Assembly: GCA_002422605.1 (NCBI GenBank)
Contig: DISW01000012.1
Span: 62,001 to 126,000 of the forward strand
Origin: Bacteriovoracaceae bacterium UBA6200
GTDB lineage: Bacteria; Bdellovibrionota; Bacteriovoracia; Bacteriovoracales; Bacteriovoracaceae
DNA: 64,000 bases
Reading direction: 5' to 3'
Each line of letters starts with the position of its first letter. Position 1 is the stretch's first letter. Below, in pieces: positions 36,214 through 43,033 of this stretch. The notes under the pieces were generated by a model. The model had not been told where the DNA came from, ran no database searches, and was given only the letters and a program-made list of their open reading frames with translations. The translations under genes and the position numbers were made by a program.

Positions 36214-36558
36214 ATGCAAAATTTTTGGCAAAACTTTCTGATTGAAATAGGACTCTTCACCTTTTTAGGACTCCTCTATTATTTCTATCAACGAAGAAAA
36301 ATCATTCATTATGAAGAGAATAAAATCCCCCTTGTTATGGGCTTTATTCTTCAATCCTGTCTGATGGAGAAAAAGGAAGAAGTCCCTTCAGAGGTCGATC
36401 ACTTAATTGAAGCATTAGATGACTATCTTCATAATAAAACGGCTTTCCCTCCTGTTGCTCTTTTGAAGCATTATCTCAACTCTGCTACCTGTTCAGAAGA
36501 GCTAAGGGATGTTATCTCTTCTGGATTAAAAGAGATCGAGCACGATGGAAAAGAATAA
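36214..36558 (+). CDS. Hypothetical membrane-anchored protein, 114 residues
   Basis: It has one N-terminal transmembrane helix (FLIEIGLFTFLGLLYYFY) followed by RRK, placing the C-terminal domain in the cytoplasm. That domain is predicted helical (VDHLIEALDDYLHNKTAF, LLKHYLNSATCSEELRDVI). No family recognised. The last 14 bases overlap greB, so it is the first gene of an operon with greB and the radical SAM gene. Confidence 0.65.
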   Translation: MQNFWQNFLIEIGLFTFLGLLYYFYQRRKIIHYEENKIPLVMGFILQSCLMEKKEEVPSEVDHLIEALDDYLHNKTAFPPVALLKHYLNSATCSEELRDVISSGLKEIEHDGKE

Positions 36559-37027
36559 TTACATTTCGCCTATGGGCCATCAAAAGTTGATTCAAGAACT
36601 TGAAGATCTCGTAAAGAATGAAAGACCAGAAGTCACCAGACTTGTGCAGTGGGCGGCCAGTAATGGAGACCGTTCAGAGAATGCCGATTATTTATATGGA
36701 AAAAAAAGACTTCGGGAAATCGACCGTAGAATTCGTTTTCTTAGTCAAAGGCTAGATAATGCAGTCGTGGTCGACCCGACTAAAATCACTTCAGAGAAAA
36801 TTCAATTTGGAGCCACCGTTGAAGTGGCTGATGAAGAAGGTAACTTAAAAAAATTCACCATTGTTGGTGTTGATGAGGTAGATACAGCTAAGAATAGAAT
36901 CAGCTGGCAGTCACCGATTGGTCGATCTCTCATTGGTAAAGCTGAAGGCGATGAAGTCATTATAAAAATCCCTGCTGGTGAAGTCATTTATGAAGTTCAA
37001 AGAATCACTTACCAGTTAATAGAATAA
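36545..37027 (+). CDS. greB: Transcript cleavage/elongation factor GreB
   Basis: A 160-residue Gre factor that binds the RNA polymerase secondary channel and stimulates cleavage of backtracked RNA. The coiled-coil tip reads NGDRSENADYLYGKKRLREIDRRIRFL, with the acidic D and E that hold the second catalytic Mg2+. The C-terminal FKBP-like domain contains FGATVEVADEEGN and SPIGRSLIGKAEGDEV. The K-K-R-L-R-E-I-D-R-R-I-R wording is that of GreB rather than GreA. It overlaps the preceding membrane protein gene and ends five bases before the radical SAM gene. Confidence 0.93.
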   Translation: MEKNNYISPMGHQKLIQELEDLVKNERPEVTRLVQWAASNGDRSENADYLYGKKRLREIDRRIRFLSQRLDNAVVVDPTKITSEKIQFGATVEVADEEGNLKKFTIVGVDEVDTAKNRISWQSPIGRSLIGKAEGDEVIIKIPAGEVIYEVQRITYQLIE

Positions 37028-37032
37028 CCATT

Positions 37033-37932
37033 ATGAAATTTTTAAGAACTTATATAGAAATATCCAACATCTGCAATCTCCAGTGCACCTTCTGCCCAGA
37101 GGTAGGCAGGGATAAAAAGATTCTTCGTGTTGAGGATTTTAGAAAAATATTAAAACAAGTTCTTCCTTATACAGAGCAGATTTGCCTGCATCTCATGGGA
37201 GAACCTCTGGCCCATCCGGAATTCCCGGTGATCCTTAAAATTTGTGAGGAAGAAGGTGCCGTCATTCATCTCACGACGAATGGAACTTTTCTGGCGAAGT
37301 ATGGCTTTGATACTTTTCTAAAATCTAAGGCGATTCGCCAAATCAATTTTTCGATCCATAGTTATAAAGATAATTTCCCGGGGAAGGACATCAGGCCATA
37401 TCTTTATGACATACTTCAATTTTCTAAAGAAGCTCTGACTGAAGCTCCTCATTTGTACATTAACTACAGACTCTGGAATCTTCAAGCGACCACAGAAGCA
37501 AAAAACGAAAACCAAGATATCATTGACCACGTTACGGAATTTTTCCAAATGCCGATCAATGAAAGAATCGATGTGGGTTTCAAGAAAAGTAAAAATATAA
37601 CAGGTCGTCTCTATTTTCATTTCGATACGAGATTCAAGTGGCCTGATTACCAAGATCCTGAAAATGGGAATCATGGATTTTGTCATGCCCTCTCCCAGCA
37701 AATCGGCATTCATGCGGATGGAACGGTCGTTCCGTGTTGCCTTGATAAAGAAGCAGGAATCCCCTTGGGAAATCTTCTGCAAGAAAGTTTTGAAGATATT
37801 TTGAAAACCCCTCGTTTAGTGGCCATGCGAGAAGGATTTAAAAAGCATGTCTTAACCGAAGAGTTATGCCGTAAATGCACCTACATCAAACGCTTCGATA
37901 AGAAGGCTCGCCCCGACACTGCCCCGATTTAA
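37033..37932 (+). CDS. Radical SAM protein with SPASM-type C-terminal domain
   Basis: A 299-residue enzyme. The iron-sulphur cluster motif C-N-L-Q-C-T-F-C (CxxxCxxC) lies at residues 14-21, with MGEPLAHPEF as the following glycine-rich SAM contact. The C-terminal part has CHALSQQIGIHADGTVVPCC and CRKC, cysteine spacing typical of SPASM auxiliary-cluster proteins. Such proteins modify peptides or other substrates; no precursor peptide gene is obvious nearby. It is the last gene of the operon with greB. Confidence 0.85.
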   Translation: MKFLRTYIEISNICNLQCTFCPEVGRDKKILRVEDFRKILKQVLPYTEQICLHLMGEPLAHPEFPVILKICEEEGAVIHLTTNGTFLAKYGFDTFLKSKAIRQINFSIHSYKDNFPGKDIRPYLYDILQFSKEALTEAPHLYINYRLWNLQATTEAKNENQDIIDHVTEFFQMPINERIDVGFKKSKNITGRLYFHFDTRFKWPDYQDPENGNHGFCHALSQQIGIHADGTVVPCCLDKEAGIPLGNLLQESFEDILKTPRLVAMREGFKKHVLTEELCRKCTYIKRFDKKARPDTAPI

Positions 37933-37956
37933 TTCGTTTTTTTTCTTATTTTTTTG

Positions 37957-37985
37957 TTGTATTACGGAAAAGCTACGCCTATACT
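37957..37985 (+). promoter_or_regulatory. lexA promoter
   Basis: -35 TTGTAT (37957-37962), 17-base spacer, -10 TATACT (37980-37985). The lexA ATG is 33 bases after the -10. The spacer contains the first TACG-N7-TACG repeat. Confidence 0.7.
37963..37977 (+). promoter_or_regulatory. Candidate LexA operator 1 (TACG-N7-TACG)
   Basis: TACG at 37963-37966 and 37974-37977, separated by seven bases (GAAAAGC). It fills the space between -35 and -10, where a bound repressor would block RNA polymerase. The direct-repeat layout is like the GTTC-N7-GTTC box of alphaproteobacterial LexA. Confidence 0.65.
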
Positions 37986-37993
37986 ACTTTTAG

Positions 37994-38008
37994 TACGGAA
38001 GAAATACG
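37994..38008 (+). promoter_or_regulatory. Candidate LexA operator 2 (TACG-N7-TACG)
   Basis: TACG at 37994-37997 and 38005-38008, spacer GAAGAAA. It lies 31 bases (about three helical turns) after operator 1, so both face the same side of the DNA. It overlaps the transcription start region and ends at the GGAG ribosome-binding site of lexA. Confidence 0.65.
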
Positions 38009-38017
38009 GAGTAGAAA

Positions 38018-38611
38018 ATGGCACTAACTAAAAAACAGAAAGACGTCTTGGATTACATCACTGATTACGTCCGAGAAAATGAATTCTCTCCTACCCAAAA
38101 AGAAATCCAGGAACATTTTGGTTTTAAATCCTTAGGTTCAGTTCAGGACTATATTAAATATCTTACTAATGGCGGATATCTCGTTAATGACCCTCATTCG
38201 GTTAGAGGTCTTATGCCTTCGACTGTCCAACAGAACACAGAAGAAATTCCACTGCTCGGTAATATCGCTGCAGGTACCCCGATTGAGGCGATTGAAAATT
38301 CTAATATGATCAGTGTCCCTACTCACATGTTAGGCCGCGGTCAGCACTACGCCCTTAAAGTTAAAGGTGAGTCGATGATTGAAGAAGGTATTCTCAGTGG
38401 AGATATCGCAATCATCAAACATCAAACTCAAGCAGAGAATGGTCAAATCGTTGTTGCTGTTGTTGAAAACGAAACGACCTTAAAACGTTACTACAAAAGA
38501 TCAAAACAAATTGAGCTCCACCCCGCAAACCACACGATGAAACCAATCATCATCAAAGATAAAGAATGCGAGATTAGAGGGCTTTTAGTTGGCTTGATTA
38601 GAACTTACTAG
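38018..38611 (+). CDS. lexA: LexA repressor
   Basis: A 197-residue SOS repressor. The N-terminal winged helix-turn-helix spans roughly residues 1-65 (SPTQKEIQEHFGFKSLGSVQDYIKYL). The autocleavage Ala-Gly is in GNIAAGTPIEA near residue 86. The catalytic Ser is in VKGESMIEEGI and the Lys in NETTLKRYYK, so self-cleavage on RecA should work. The recognition-helix area (FKSLGSVQDYIKYL) differs from E. coli LexA, in line with the non-E. coli repeats at its own promoter. ATG 38018 follows GGAG by six bases. Confidence 0.95.
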   Translation: MALTKKQKDVLDYITDYVRENEFSPTQKEIQEHFGFKSLGSVQDYIKYLTNGGYLVNDPHSVRGLMPSTVQQNTEEIPLLGNIAAGTPIEAIENSNMISVPTHMLGRGQHYALKVKGESMIEEGILSGDIAIIKHQTQAENGQIVVAVVENETTLKRYYKRSKQIELHPANHTMKPIIIKDKECEIRGLLVGLIRTY

Positions 38612-38667
38612 TTACACACAAATTCCGAGACACATGAAACGCTTTATATTCGTCAAGGAGGACGTCT

Positions 38668-38865
38668 ATGCTGGCACACGCACAAAATCGCGGGTCCGTT
38701 CGAGATCTGAATGAAACCCAGTTGTTCACAAAGATTCAAGGTGAACTTATTAGCCGCTATGAAGTGGATGGTAGGCTTGCTTCAGAAATGGCATGGGACC
38801 TATTAGAAGTTCTCACTGCTGTTGATGGAGATGTTGAAATGCTCGAGAAGTACTTTCTGCACTAA
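38668..38865 (+). CDS. Hypothetical protein, 65 residues
   Basis: A small acidic protein (ends DLLEVLTAVDGDVEMLEKYFLH), predicted mostly helical and soluble. It has a strong AAGGAGG ribosome-binding site. It lies 56 bases after lexA in the same direction and may be read through from it, but no TACG-N7-TACG repeat is in front of it. No family recognised. Confidence 0.65.
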   Translation: MLAHAQNRGSVRDLNETQLFTKIQGELISRYEVDGRLASEMAWDLLEVLTAVDGDVEMLEKYFLH

Positions 38866-38889
38866 GTAATTTTCTCAAAACAAACAAAA

Positions 38890-38949
38890 AGAGGTTGAAG
38901 TTAACTCCTGGTAACGAATGTTACAGGCACGGATAACCTCATCCTCTTC
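38890..38949 (+). other. Structured leader upstream of a 29-residue ORF
   Basis: GAGGTT 38891-38896 pairs with AACCTC 38935-38940. Inside it, 38907-38927 forms a stem (CCTG/CAGG, then TAAC/GTTA, one bulged G) with a GAAT loop. A following CCTC-rich stretch could pair with the AGGAG ribosome-binding site of the next ORF, so a translational switch is possible. No known riboswitch class was recognised. Confidence 0.35.
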
Positions 38950-38962
38950 TTCAGGAGTAACT

Positions 38963-39052
38963 ATGGCAGGCGAAGAAGATCTATGGATTATCAGATCATT
39001 TCTTATTTTAATCGGTAGCTTTATGATTTTTAGTTTGGTGGGAGTTATTTAA
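38963..39052 (+). CDS. Possible 29-residue single-helix membrane protein
   Basis: ATG 38963 is preceded by CAGGAG at seven bases. The product is MAGEEDLWIIRS followed by one hydrophobic stretch (FLILIGSFMIFSLVGVI). Small membrane peptides of this size are common regulators or complex subunits. The end overlaps the convergent gene by four bases. Supported by the ribosome-binding site and composition only. Confidence 0.4.
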   Translation: MAGEEDLWIIRSFLILIGSFMIFSLVGVI

Positions 39053-39429
39053 ATAAAATAATAACTCTCCACAAGTTCCTTCGATAAACCTTGATTTTGA
39101 AAATGAGGTTTCAGGTACAAATGCTTAATCACAATATGATTTTTAAGAATCAACCCGCAAACAGTATCCTTTATTTGGATAAGTTTGATGTTATCAGGGA
39201 AGAAAGGTTCTAAATCAACAGCTGCTGTACCTGACTCTTCCATAATTGATTGCAGGATGTCCTTATCCGCTAGAGTCACATCCTGAAACTTAAGACCGAG
39301 CTTCTTAAGGGTATAACCATAAGGACAATGAAGGCAGGCCGATTTACAGCAGGTACCACGATTTTTTAGAAATTGAGAGGTGAATACGGTGTATCCCTCT
39401 GGAGTTACATAAGACAGATCTTTTTCCAT
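39049..39429 (-). CDS. Cysteine-rich DUF5522-like protein
   Basis: About 126 residues from ATG 39429 (a longer TTG start at 39447 adds six residues but has no better ribosome-binding site). The N-terminal 45 residues, with YVTPEGYTVFTSQFLKNRG, then CCKSACLHCPYG, match the short cysteine-cluster domain I know as DUF5522. Four cysteines in C-C-x3-C-x2-C could bind a metal. The remaining part, with GLILKNHIVIKHLYLKP and FQNQGLSKELVESYY, resembles a truncated GNAT acetyltransferase core. The C-terminal part is short for a full GNAT fold. Confidence 0.6.
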   Translation of the reverse strand: MEKDLSYVTPEGYTVFTSQFLKNRGTCCKSACLHCPYGYTLKKLGLKFQDVTLADKDILQSIMEESGTAAVDLEPFFPDNIKLIQIKDTVCGLILKNHIVIKHLYLKPHFQNQGLSKELVESYYFI

Positions 39430-39450
39430 AAATTGGATTATAATCAATCT

Positions 39451-40170
39451 ATGTTTGTATTACTTCTTCTTTTTTCAGTTCTTTCATACGCCGAGGAAAC
39501 CGCAACCGAAAAGTACTGCTTTAGTTCCGGTCTCCAGGCCCTGCAGGCACGACAAAAATATAAGGCGATTGAGGTTGGCTCCGATACGGTTACGGTAGAT
39601 GAAAATTGTCTGATTATTCAGATGCGTCCTCACCGGCGAGAAATCATTCAACGTTATATCCTATCCAATATGGCCGGTGCACGACTTACCTTCTCTAGCG
39701 AAACGACAAGACGGGATCCTTGCCGCCTTAAAGTCGAGAAAGTAAAGACCTCTCAGAGTAAAAATATTAACGGACAAGTTAATAAAATTGGTCTTTCATT
39801 AGAAGAAAAAAGTACGCATCAAAATGCTTCCGAAATCAGTCAAATTCAAACGCTAAAAGAGTTTGAACTCACAATGAATCAAGATCAGATCAAAGGGAAT
39901 TGCCGTTATATAACATCTGATCGTTATGAGATAAGCCTTGAAGTGCGAAAAAATCCAAAACCCGTCTTAGTTGAGACGGAGCGTCCCGAAGATCAGGAAA
40001 CAATGGTAATTCAAACTCAACTACAGCTAACAAGAGGCGAAAGGATTGAGGTTGGCTCCATCATCAGGAAGGAAAGTGACAAAAATCGCCAGGTAAAAAT
40101 ATCTCCAGAAGGGACAATTGATTCTATGAATCAGCAAGAATCTGAAAAAGTTTTTCTAAGTTTGCTGTAA
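39451..40170 (+). CDS. Hypothetical exported protein, 239 residues
   Basis: ATG 39451 was chosen over an upstream start because it gives a signal peptide (MFVLLLLFSVLSYA). The mature part has three cysteines, is rich in Lys/Arg/Glu/Gln and contains QMRPHRREIIQRYILSNM. Paired repeats of beta character follow (VETERPEDQETMVIQTQLQLTRGERIEVGSI). No family recognised. The start is 21 bases from the divergent DUF5522-like gene, so the two promoters must lie within each other's coding sequence. Confidence 0.6.
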   Translation: MFVLLLLFSVLSYAEETATEKYCFSSGLQALQARQKYKAIEVGSDTVTVDENCLIIQMRPHRREIIQRYILSNMAGARLTFSSETTRRDPCRLKVEKVKTSQSKNINGQVNKIGLSLEEKSTHQNASEISQIQTLKEFELTMNQDQIKGNCRYITSDRYEISLEVRKNPKPVLVETERPEDQETMVIQTQLQLTRGERIEVGSIIRKESDKNRQVKISPEGTIDSMNQQESEKVFLSLL

Positions 40171-40257
40171 CGAATAAGCAGAATGCGTCTTACAAAACCT
40201 TACATTTAAACGTCCCCTAACCTTCTAACATTATAGAACTTACTTTGTCTTACAATT

Positions 40258-40272
40258 GATTTCTGTCAGAAA
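40258..40272 (+). promoter_or_regulatory. Palindrome upstream of sigma-54 RNA A, candidate activator site
   Basis: ATTTCTG-T-CAGAAAT is a perfect inverted repeat centred about 137 bases before the predicted start of RNA A. Sigma-54 activators of the NtrC family bind such palindromes at this distance. A second short palindrome, TGACT-AAT-AGTCA, is at 40303-40315. Function is inferred from position. Confidence 0.45.
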
Positions 40273-40373
40273 TGCCCCCCATTTTAGCTCTTCGGGGCAA
40301 AATGACTAATAGTCAATTTGTTTTGACTTGCGGTGCAACTAAATTATTTTGGGAGGTTATGACCTTTCCCTCA

Positions 40374-40391
40374 TTGGCATGTTGGTTGCTC
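40374..40391 (+). promoter_or_regulatory. Sigma-54 promoter of RNA A
   Basis: TTGGCATGTTGGTTGCT: GG at 40376-40377, ten bases, GC at 40388-40389. This fits the -24/-12 consensus TGGCACG-N4-TTGCW closely. Predicted +1 is about 40401-40403, directly before the first stem base of RNA A. Confidence 0.78.
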
Positions 40392-40401
40392 TTAAGGACA
40401 C

Positions 40402-40569
40402 CAGCAGGGGGAAAGAACTCCATAAAAGTTCAAGAAATATCCCAGGGAAACTCTAGCTAACCACTAGGTTTTTCCTCAAAAAAAGACCCTCCCCAAAAGT
40501 TCAATGTTCCTTCCCCTGCAAGGTTTACTAAATAAAAAAAGCCCGAAGTTTTCTTCGGGCTTTTTTTTT
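40402..40569 (+). ncRNA. Structured RNA A, sigma-54 dependent
   Basis: The outer stem is GCAGGGG 40404-40410 with CCCCTGC 40513-40519. Hairpin 1 is GAACT 40415-40419 with AGTTC 40427-40431 (loop CCATAAA). A conserved ATCCCAGG leads into hairpin 2, GGAAA 40446-40450 with TTTCC 40471-40475, whose loop has TAACC. After the outer stem comes AGGTTTACT (40521-40529), then an intrinsic terminator. RNA B, 2.6 kb away, has the same parts in the same order with compensatory base changes. No protein-coding frame or known Rfam-type class (6S, SRP, tmRNA, GEMM) was recognised; a 6S-like or mRNA-targeting role remains open. Confidence 0.75.
40541..40569. terminator. Bidirectional intrinsic terminator
   Basis: Stem GCCCGAAG / CTTCGGGC (40541-40560 with a TTTT loop) is followed by nine T on the plus strand and preceded by seven A. 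It can end RNA A on the plus strand and the 40587-41003 operon on the minus strand. Confidence 0.92.
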
Positions 40570-40586
40570 GCATTTACCTTAAATCA

Positions 40587-41003
40587 CTATTCTAAAAGAA
40601 GAGCGATAGTCACCGCTGATGCAACCTTATGGAGATTTGATCCTTCAGAAATCACAGAATCAATTTTTTTCATCTCATTCTCATTTGAAGCGATTTCAAG
40701 GAAAAGTTCTTTAAGGGCCGGCTGGCGGACATCTTCAATCTGGTCCACTAGGCCTTCGGCCATATCATCATTTAGGTTCACTAACTCATCTTTTAATTGC
40801 TCTTTACCTGCAACTCCACGAGCTTGAACCGTGGCAAGAGTTGTGGCCAAAGGGGACAAAATTGTAGCTGTACCAGATTGTAATAACCGAGTGGCCGTTA
40901 CAAAAGGAAGTAAAGTGGTAGCAGAAGTCACCTCAATGATTGATTGGGCGAAAGCATTACCTAGTGCGAGTACCAAAGAGAAGGCGATTAAAGTCTTTTT
41001 CAT
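40587..41003 (-). CDS. Hypothetical exported protein, 138 residues
   Basis: Signal peptide MKKTLIAFSLVLALGNAFA, then an Ala/Leu/Thr-rich stretch and a helical, acidic C-terminal half (KEQLKDELVNLNDDMAEGLVDQIEDV). No cysteine or enzyme motif. A clear AGGAG ribosome-binding site lies before ATG 41003. It is 17 bases downstream of the DUF4105 gene, so it is the second gene of that operon. No family recognised. Confidence 0.65.
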   Translation of the reverse strand: MKKTLIAFSLVLALGNAFAQSIIEVTSATTLLPFVTATRLLQSGTATILSPLATTLATVQARGVAGKEQLKDELVNLNDDMAEGLVDQIEDVRQPALKELFLEIASNENEMKKIDSVISEGSNLHKVASAVTIALLLE

Positions 41004-41020
41004 AAGTTCTCCTTTGAAAT

Positions 41021-42832
41021 TCAGAGTGATTGAAGAATCAATTCACGTATTAATGTTGTTATATTTCTTAAACCTTCAAGTTCTTCGAGTTCGTAGCTAA
41101 AATATTTTTCGCCTAAGATTTGCTGAATCTGCTCCAACTGTTTGCCCGAAAGCTCAACAACCTGATGTCTTCTTTTGATCAGAAAGCTTTCCAATTCTTC
41201 CTCTACTTCATATTCAGTTGGAACACCATAGTTCGAGTTAATAACTTCCCATGGTTGAGTTGTAAGTAAATTCATACTCTCATTCATTTGGAGAACTTCT
41301 TCTTTAATAGAAGAATTCTTTTCCATCACATCCATGACTCTTGAAGGAAGACCCATAATGAACTTACTTGAGAGGTAGCGTTCAAGGTGATTGATCTTCA
41401 TCACAAGCTGTTTTCTTAGCTGGGGATTCTCAACTTCTTCCAGATTTAATCTTTCATAAGCTTCAAATCTTTCTCGACTGGTTGTTTTAGATAGAAACTT
41501 TTTGAATTTCTTTTCTTTAAAAAGACCGGGCAGGTTCGATTGTATAAAGCGATAGGTTTCTTCATACTCCTTACTCATGCTCTTCACGACTAAGACTTGC
41601 CCGCTGGTAAGGTTATTTGACTCCTTAACGATATCTTTATAGATTTTGTGAGGAGTTATTGAACCGATTAAACGGCTTTCTTCTTCACTTAAGGCCACTG
41701 CCAGGTGTTTAACTGTCTCTGTTCCGCAGTTGTTATCAAGAAAATAGTACTTCCCCTGATAGGTCCAATAACGCTCAAGGGTTAAATCAATAAAATCTTT
41801 CTTTTGATTTTCAGTCATTTTCAAAGGGACACTAAAAAGATCTCTCAAACCAAATTTAGTATACTCCTGCTGGACTTCAAAATATCTCATGATGAAAAGC
41901 TGAGAGTGATACTGCCCCATCATTCCTTTTAAATAATTGACACTCAAATCATTCATCGAAGCCCGGTAAGACAGAACCAGGTGATGGGAAATATCCTCAA
42001 GGCATTCGGGCCCGGGAACTTCTCTGAAAGGAGCACAGATGACAATGCGGAACATAGCATGTCCCCAACGAGACATAAGGGCTTCACCTTGACCTGCAAA
42101 GAGATAATGAACCTGATAGATCTTTTTAAGATCGAGAGAAACGGCCGTCTGATAATTGTCTTCAAGGAAAGCAGACTGAATCAGGATCTTATCATTCTTA
42201 GCGCATTCCCCTTTTAATTCGATTCCAAGTTTCGCTGAAAGAAAATTGGCGGTAGCAGGCTTTCTGCATTCAAATTCAGGATCTAAAATCAAGAACTCCA
42301 CATTAACGGCCAGGGATTCTTCCAGATTTTTAAATTCATAGGCATCTGGAGAAACGGCTGCATTATAGTTCATGAGGCGCTTCTTACTTCTCTTCTGGAC
42401 TTTCTTCATTCCAACAATTCGTTGAAAATCAGGATCAATACTTATTTTTTCTGCATTATCTTTAATGTGAGTTAATTCATGAATAATGACGGCAGTAAGA
42501 AGCTGCTTAAAACTTCCATGTCCACAATCAAAACTCTGAGTGCTGTTTTTTGCAAGATTAACCAACTGAGAACTGATGGTGATTGTATTCCGAACTGTCC
42601 TTCCGAATTCAATATCATCAGGAAGATCGCAAAGGTTTTCTGACATCTTCGAATCAGACTTTAAGGGCTTCTCTTTAATCGTAATTGCTTTTTGGACCGA
42701 GGCCAAAAAAGAAAGAGGAAGGAGATTTAAAGATGCTTCAATTTCCGACTTCAAATAATCTGAAGTCTTCGTCTTTATGGGGGCCGCGTGGGCCAATCCA
42801 ACAGTTAATAGAAAAGTCAGCATCCATTTCAT
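41021..42832 (-). CDS. DUF4105 protein with HExxH zinc-protease-like motif
   Basis: About 603 residues from ATG 42832, chosen because it gives the signal peptide MKWMLTFLLTVGLAHA; a longer frame to 42949 adds 39 residues with no export signal. Two parts are seen. The N-terminal third has VIIHELTHIKDN, an HExxH zinc-binding motif. The central part has the DUF4105 pattern: the YHSQLFIMRYFEVQQEY stretch and the YYFLDNNCGTETVKHLA cysteine motif. The C-terminus is helical and charged. DUF4105 proteins are exported or outer-membrane proteins of unknown role with a conserved NC motif that suggests a cysteine hydrolase. Fusion with a zincin-like segment is notable. Confidence 0.75.
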   Translation of the reverse strand: MKWMLTFLLTVGLAHAAPIKTKTSDYLKSEIEASLNLLPLSFLASVQKAITIKEKPLKSDSKMSENLCDLPDDIEFGRTVRNTITISSQLVNLAKNSTQSFDCGHGSFKQLLTAVIIHELTHIKDNAEKISIDPDFQRIVGMKKVQKRSKKRLMNYNAAVSPDAYEFKNLEESLAVNVEFLILDPEFECRKPATANFLSAKLGIELKGECAKNDKILIQSAFLEDNYQTAVSLDLKKIYQVHYLFAGQGEALMSRWGHAMFRIVICAPFREVPGPECLEDISHHLVLSYRASMNDLSVNYLKGMMGQYHSQLFIMRYFEVQQEYTKFGLRDLFSVPLKMTENQKKDFIDLTLERYWTYQGKYYFLDNNCGTETVKHLAVALSEEESRLIGSITPHKIYKDIVKESNNLTSGQVLVVKSMSKEYEETYRFIQSNLPGLFKEKKFKKFLSKTTSRERFEAYERLNLEEVENPQLRKQLVMKINHLERYLSSKFIMGLPSRVMDVMEKNSSIKEEVLQMNESMNLLTTQPWEVINSNYGVPTEYEVEEELESFLIKRRHQVVELSGKQLEQIQQILGEKYFSYELEELEGLRNITTLIRELILQSL

Positions 42833-43005
42833 GATGAGAGGATCATATCTGAAGGCTTCGCTCAGATGGGTAAACTTGTAATTTTTACTAGAATTTGGTC
42901 TTGCGAGGGGCTTTTCTGACTCTGGATTGAGGGCCAAAAAGATTCTCAAGGGGTCAATAGGGCACTTACCTGATCTTACAACTACGGCTTTTCACGCACT
43001 TAATT

Positions 43006-43023
43006 TTGGCACGATTCCTGCTT
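43006..43023 (+). promoter_or_regulatory. Sigma-54 promoter of RNA B
   Basis: TTGGCACGATTCCTGCTTT: GG at 43008-43009, ten bases, GC at 43020-43021. The -24 half is a perfect TGGCACG. Predicted +1 is about 43033-43034. The first stem base (43036) is 15 bases after the -12 C, the same distance as in RNA A. Confidence 0.8.
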
Positions 43024-43033
43024 TATAGATATT

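Noticed and set aside
39373..39450. Longer N-terminus of the exported 239-residue protein
   Set aside because: It overlaps the divergent cysteine-rich gene and places the signal peptide internally.
42833..42949. Longer N-terminus of the DUF4105 protein
   Set aside because: It gives no export signal, while Met at 42832 starts a clean signal peptide.
42984..42998. TACGGCTTTTCACGC as a further LexA-type repeat
   Set aside because: The second half site is ACGC rather than TACG at the N7 distance.
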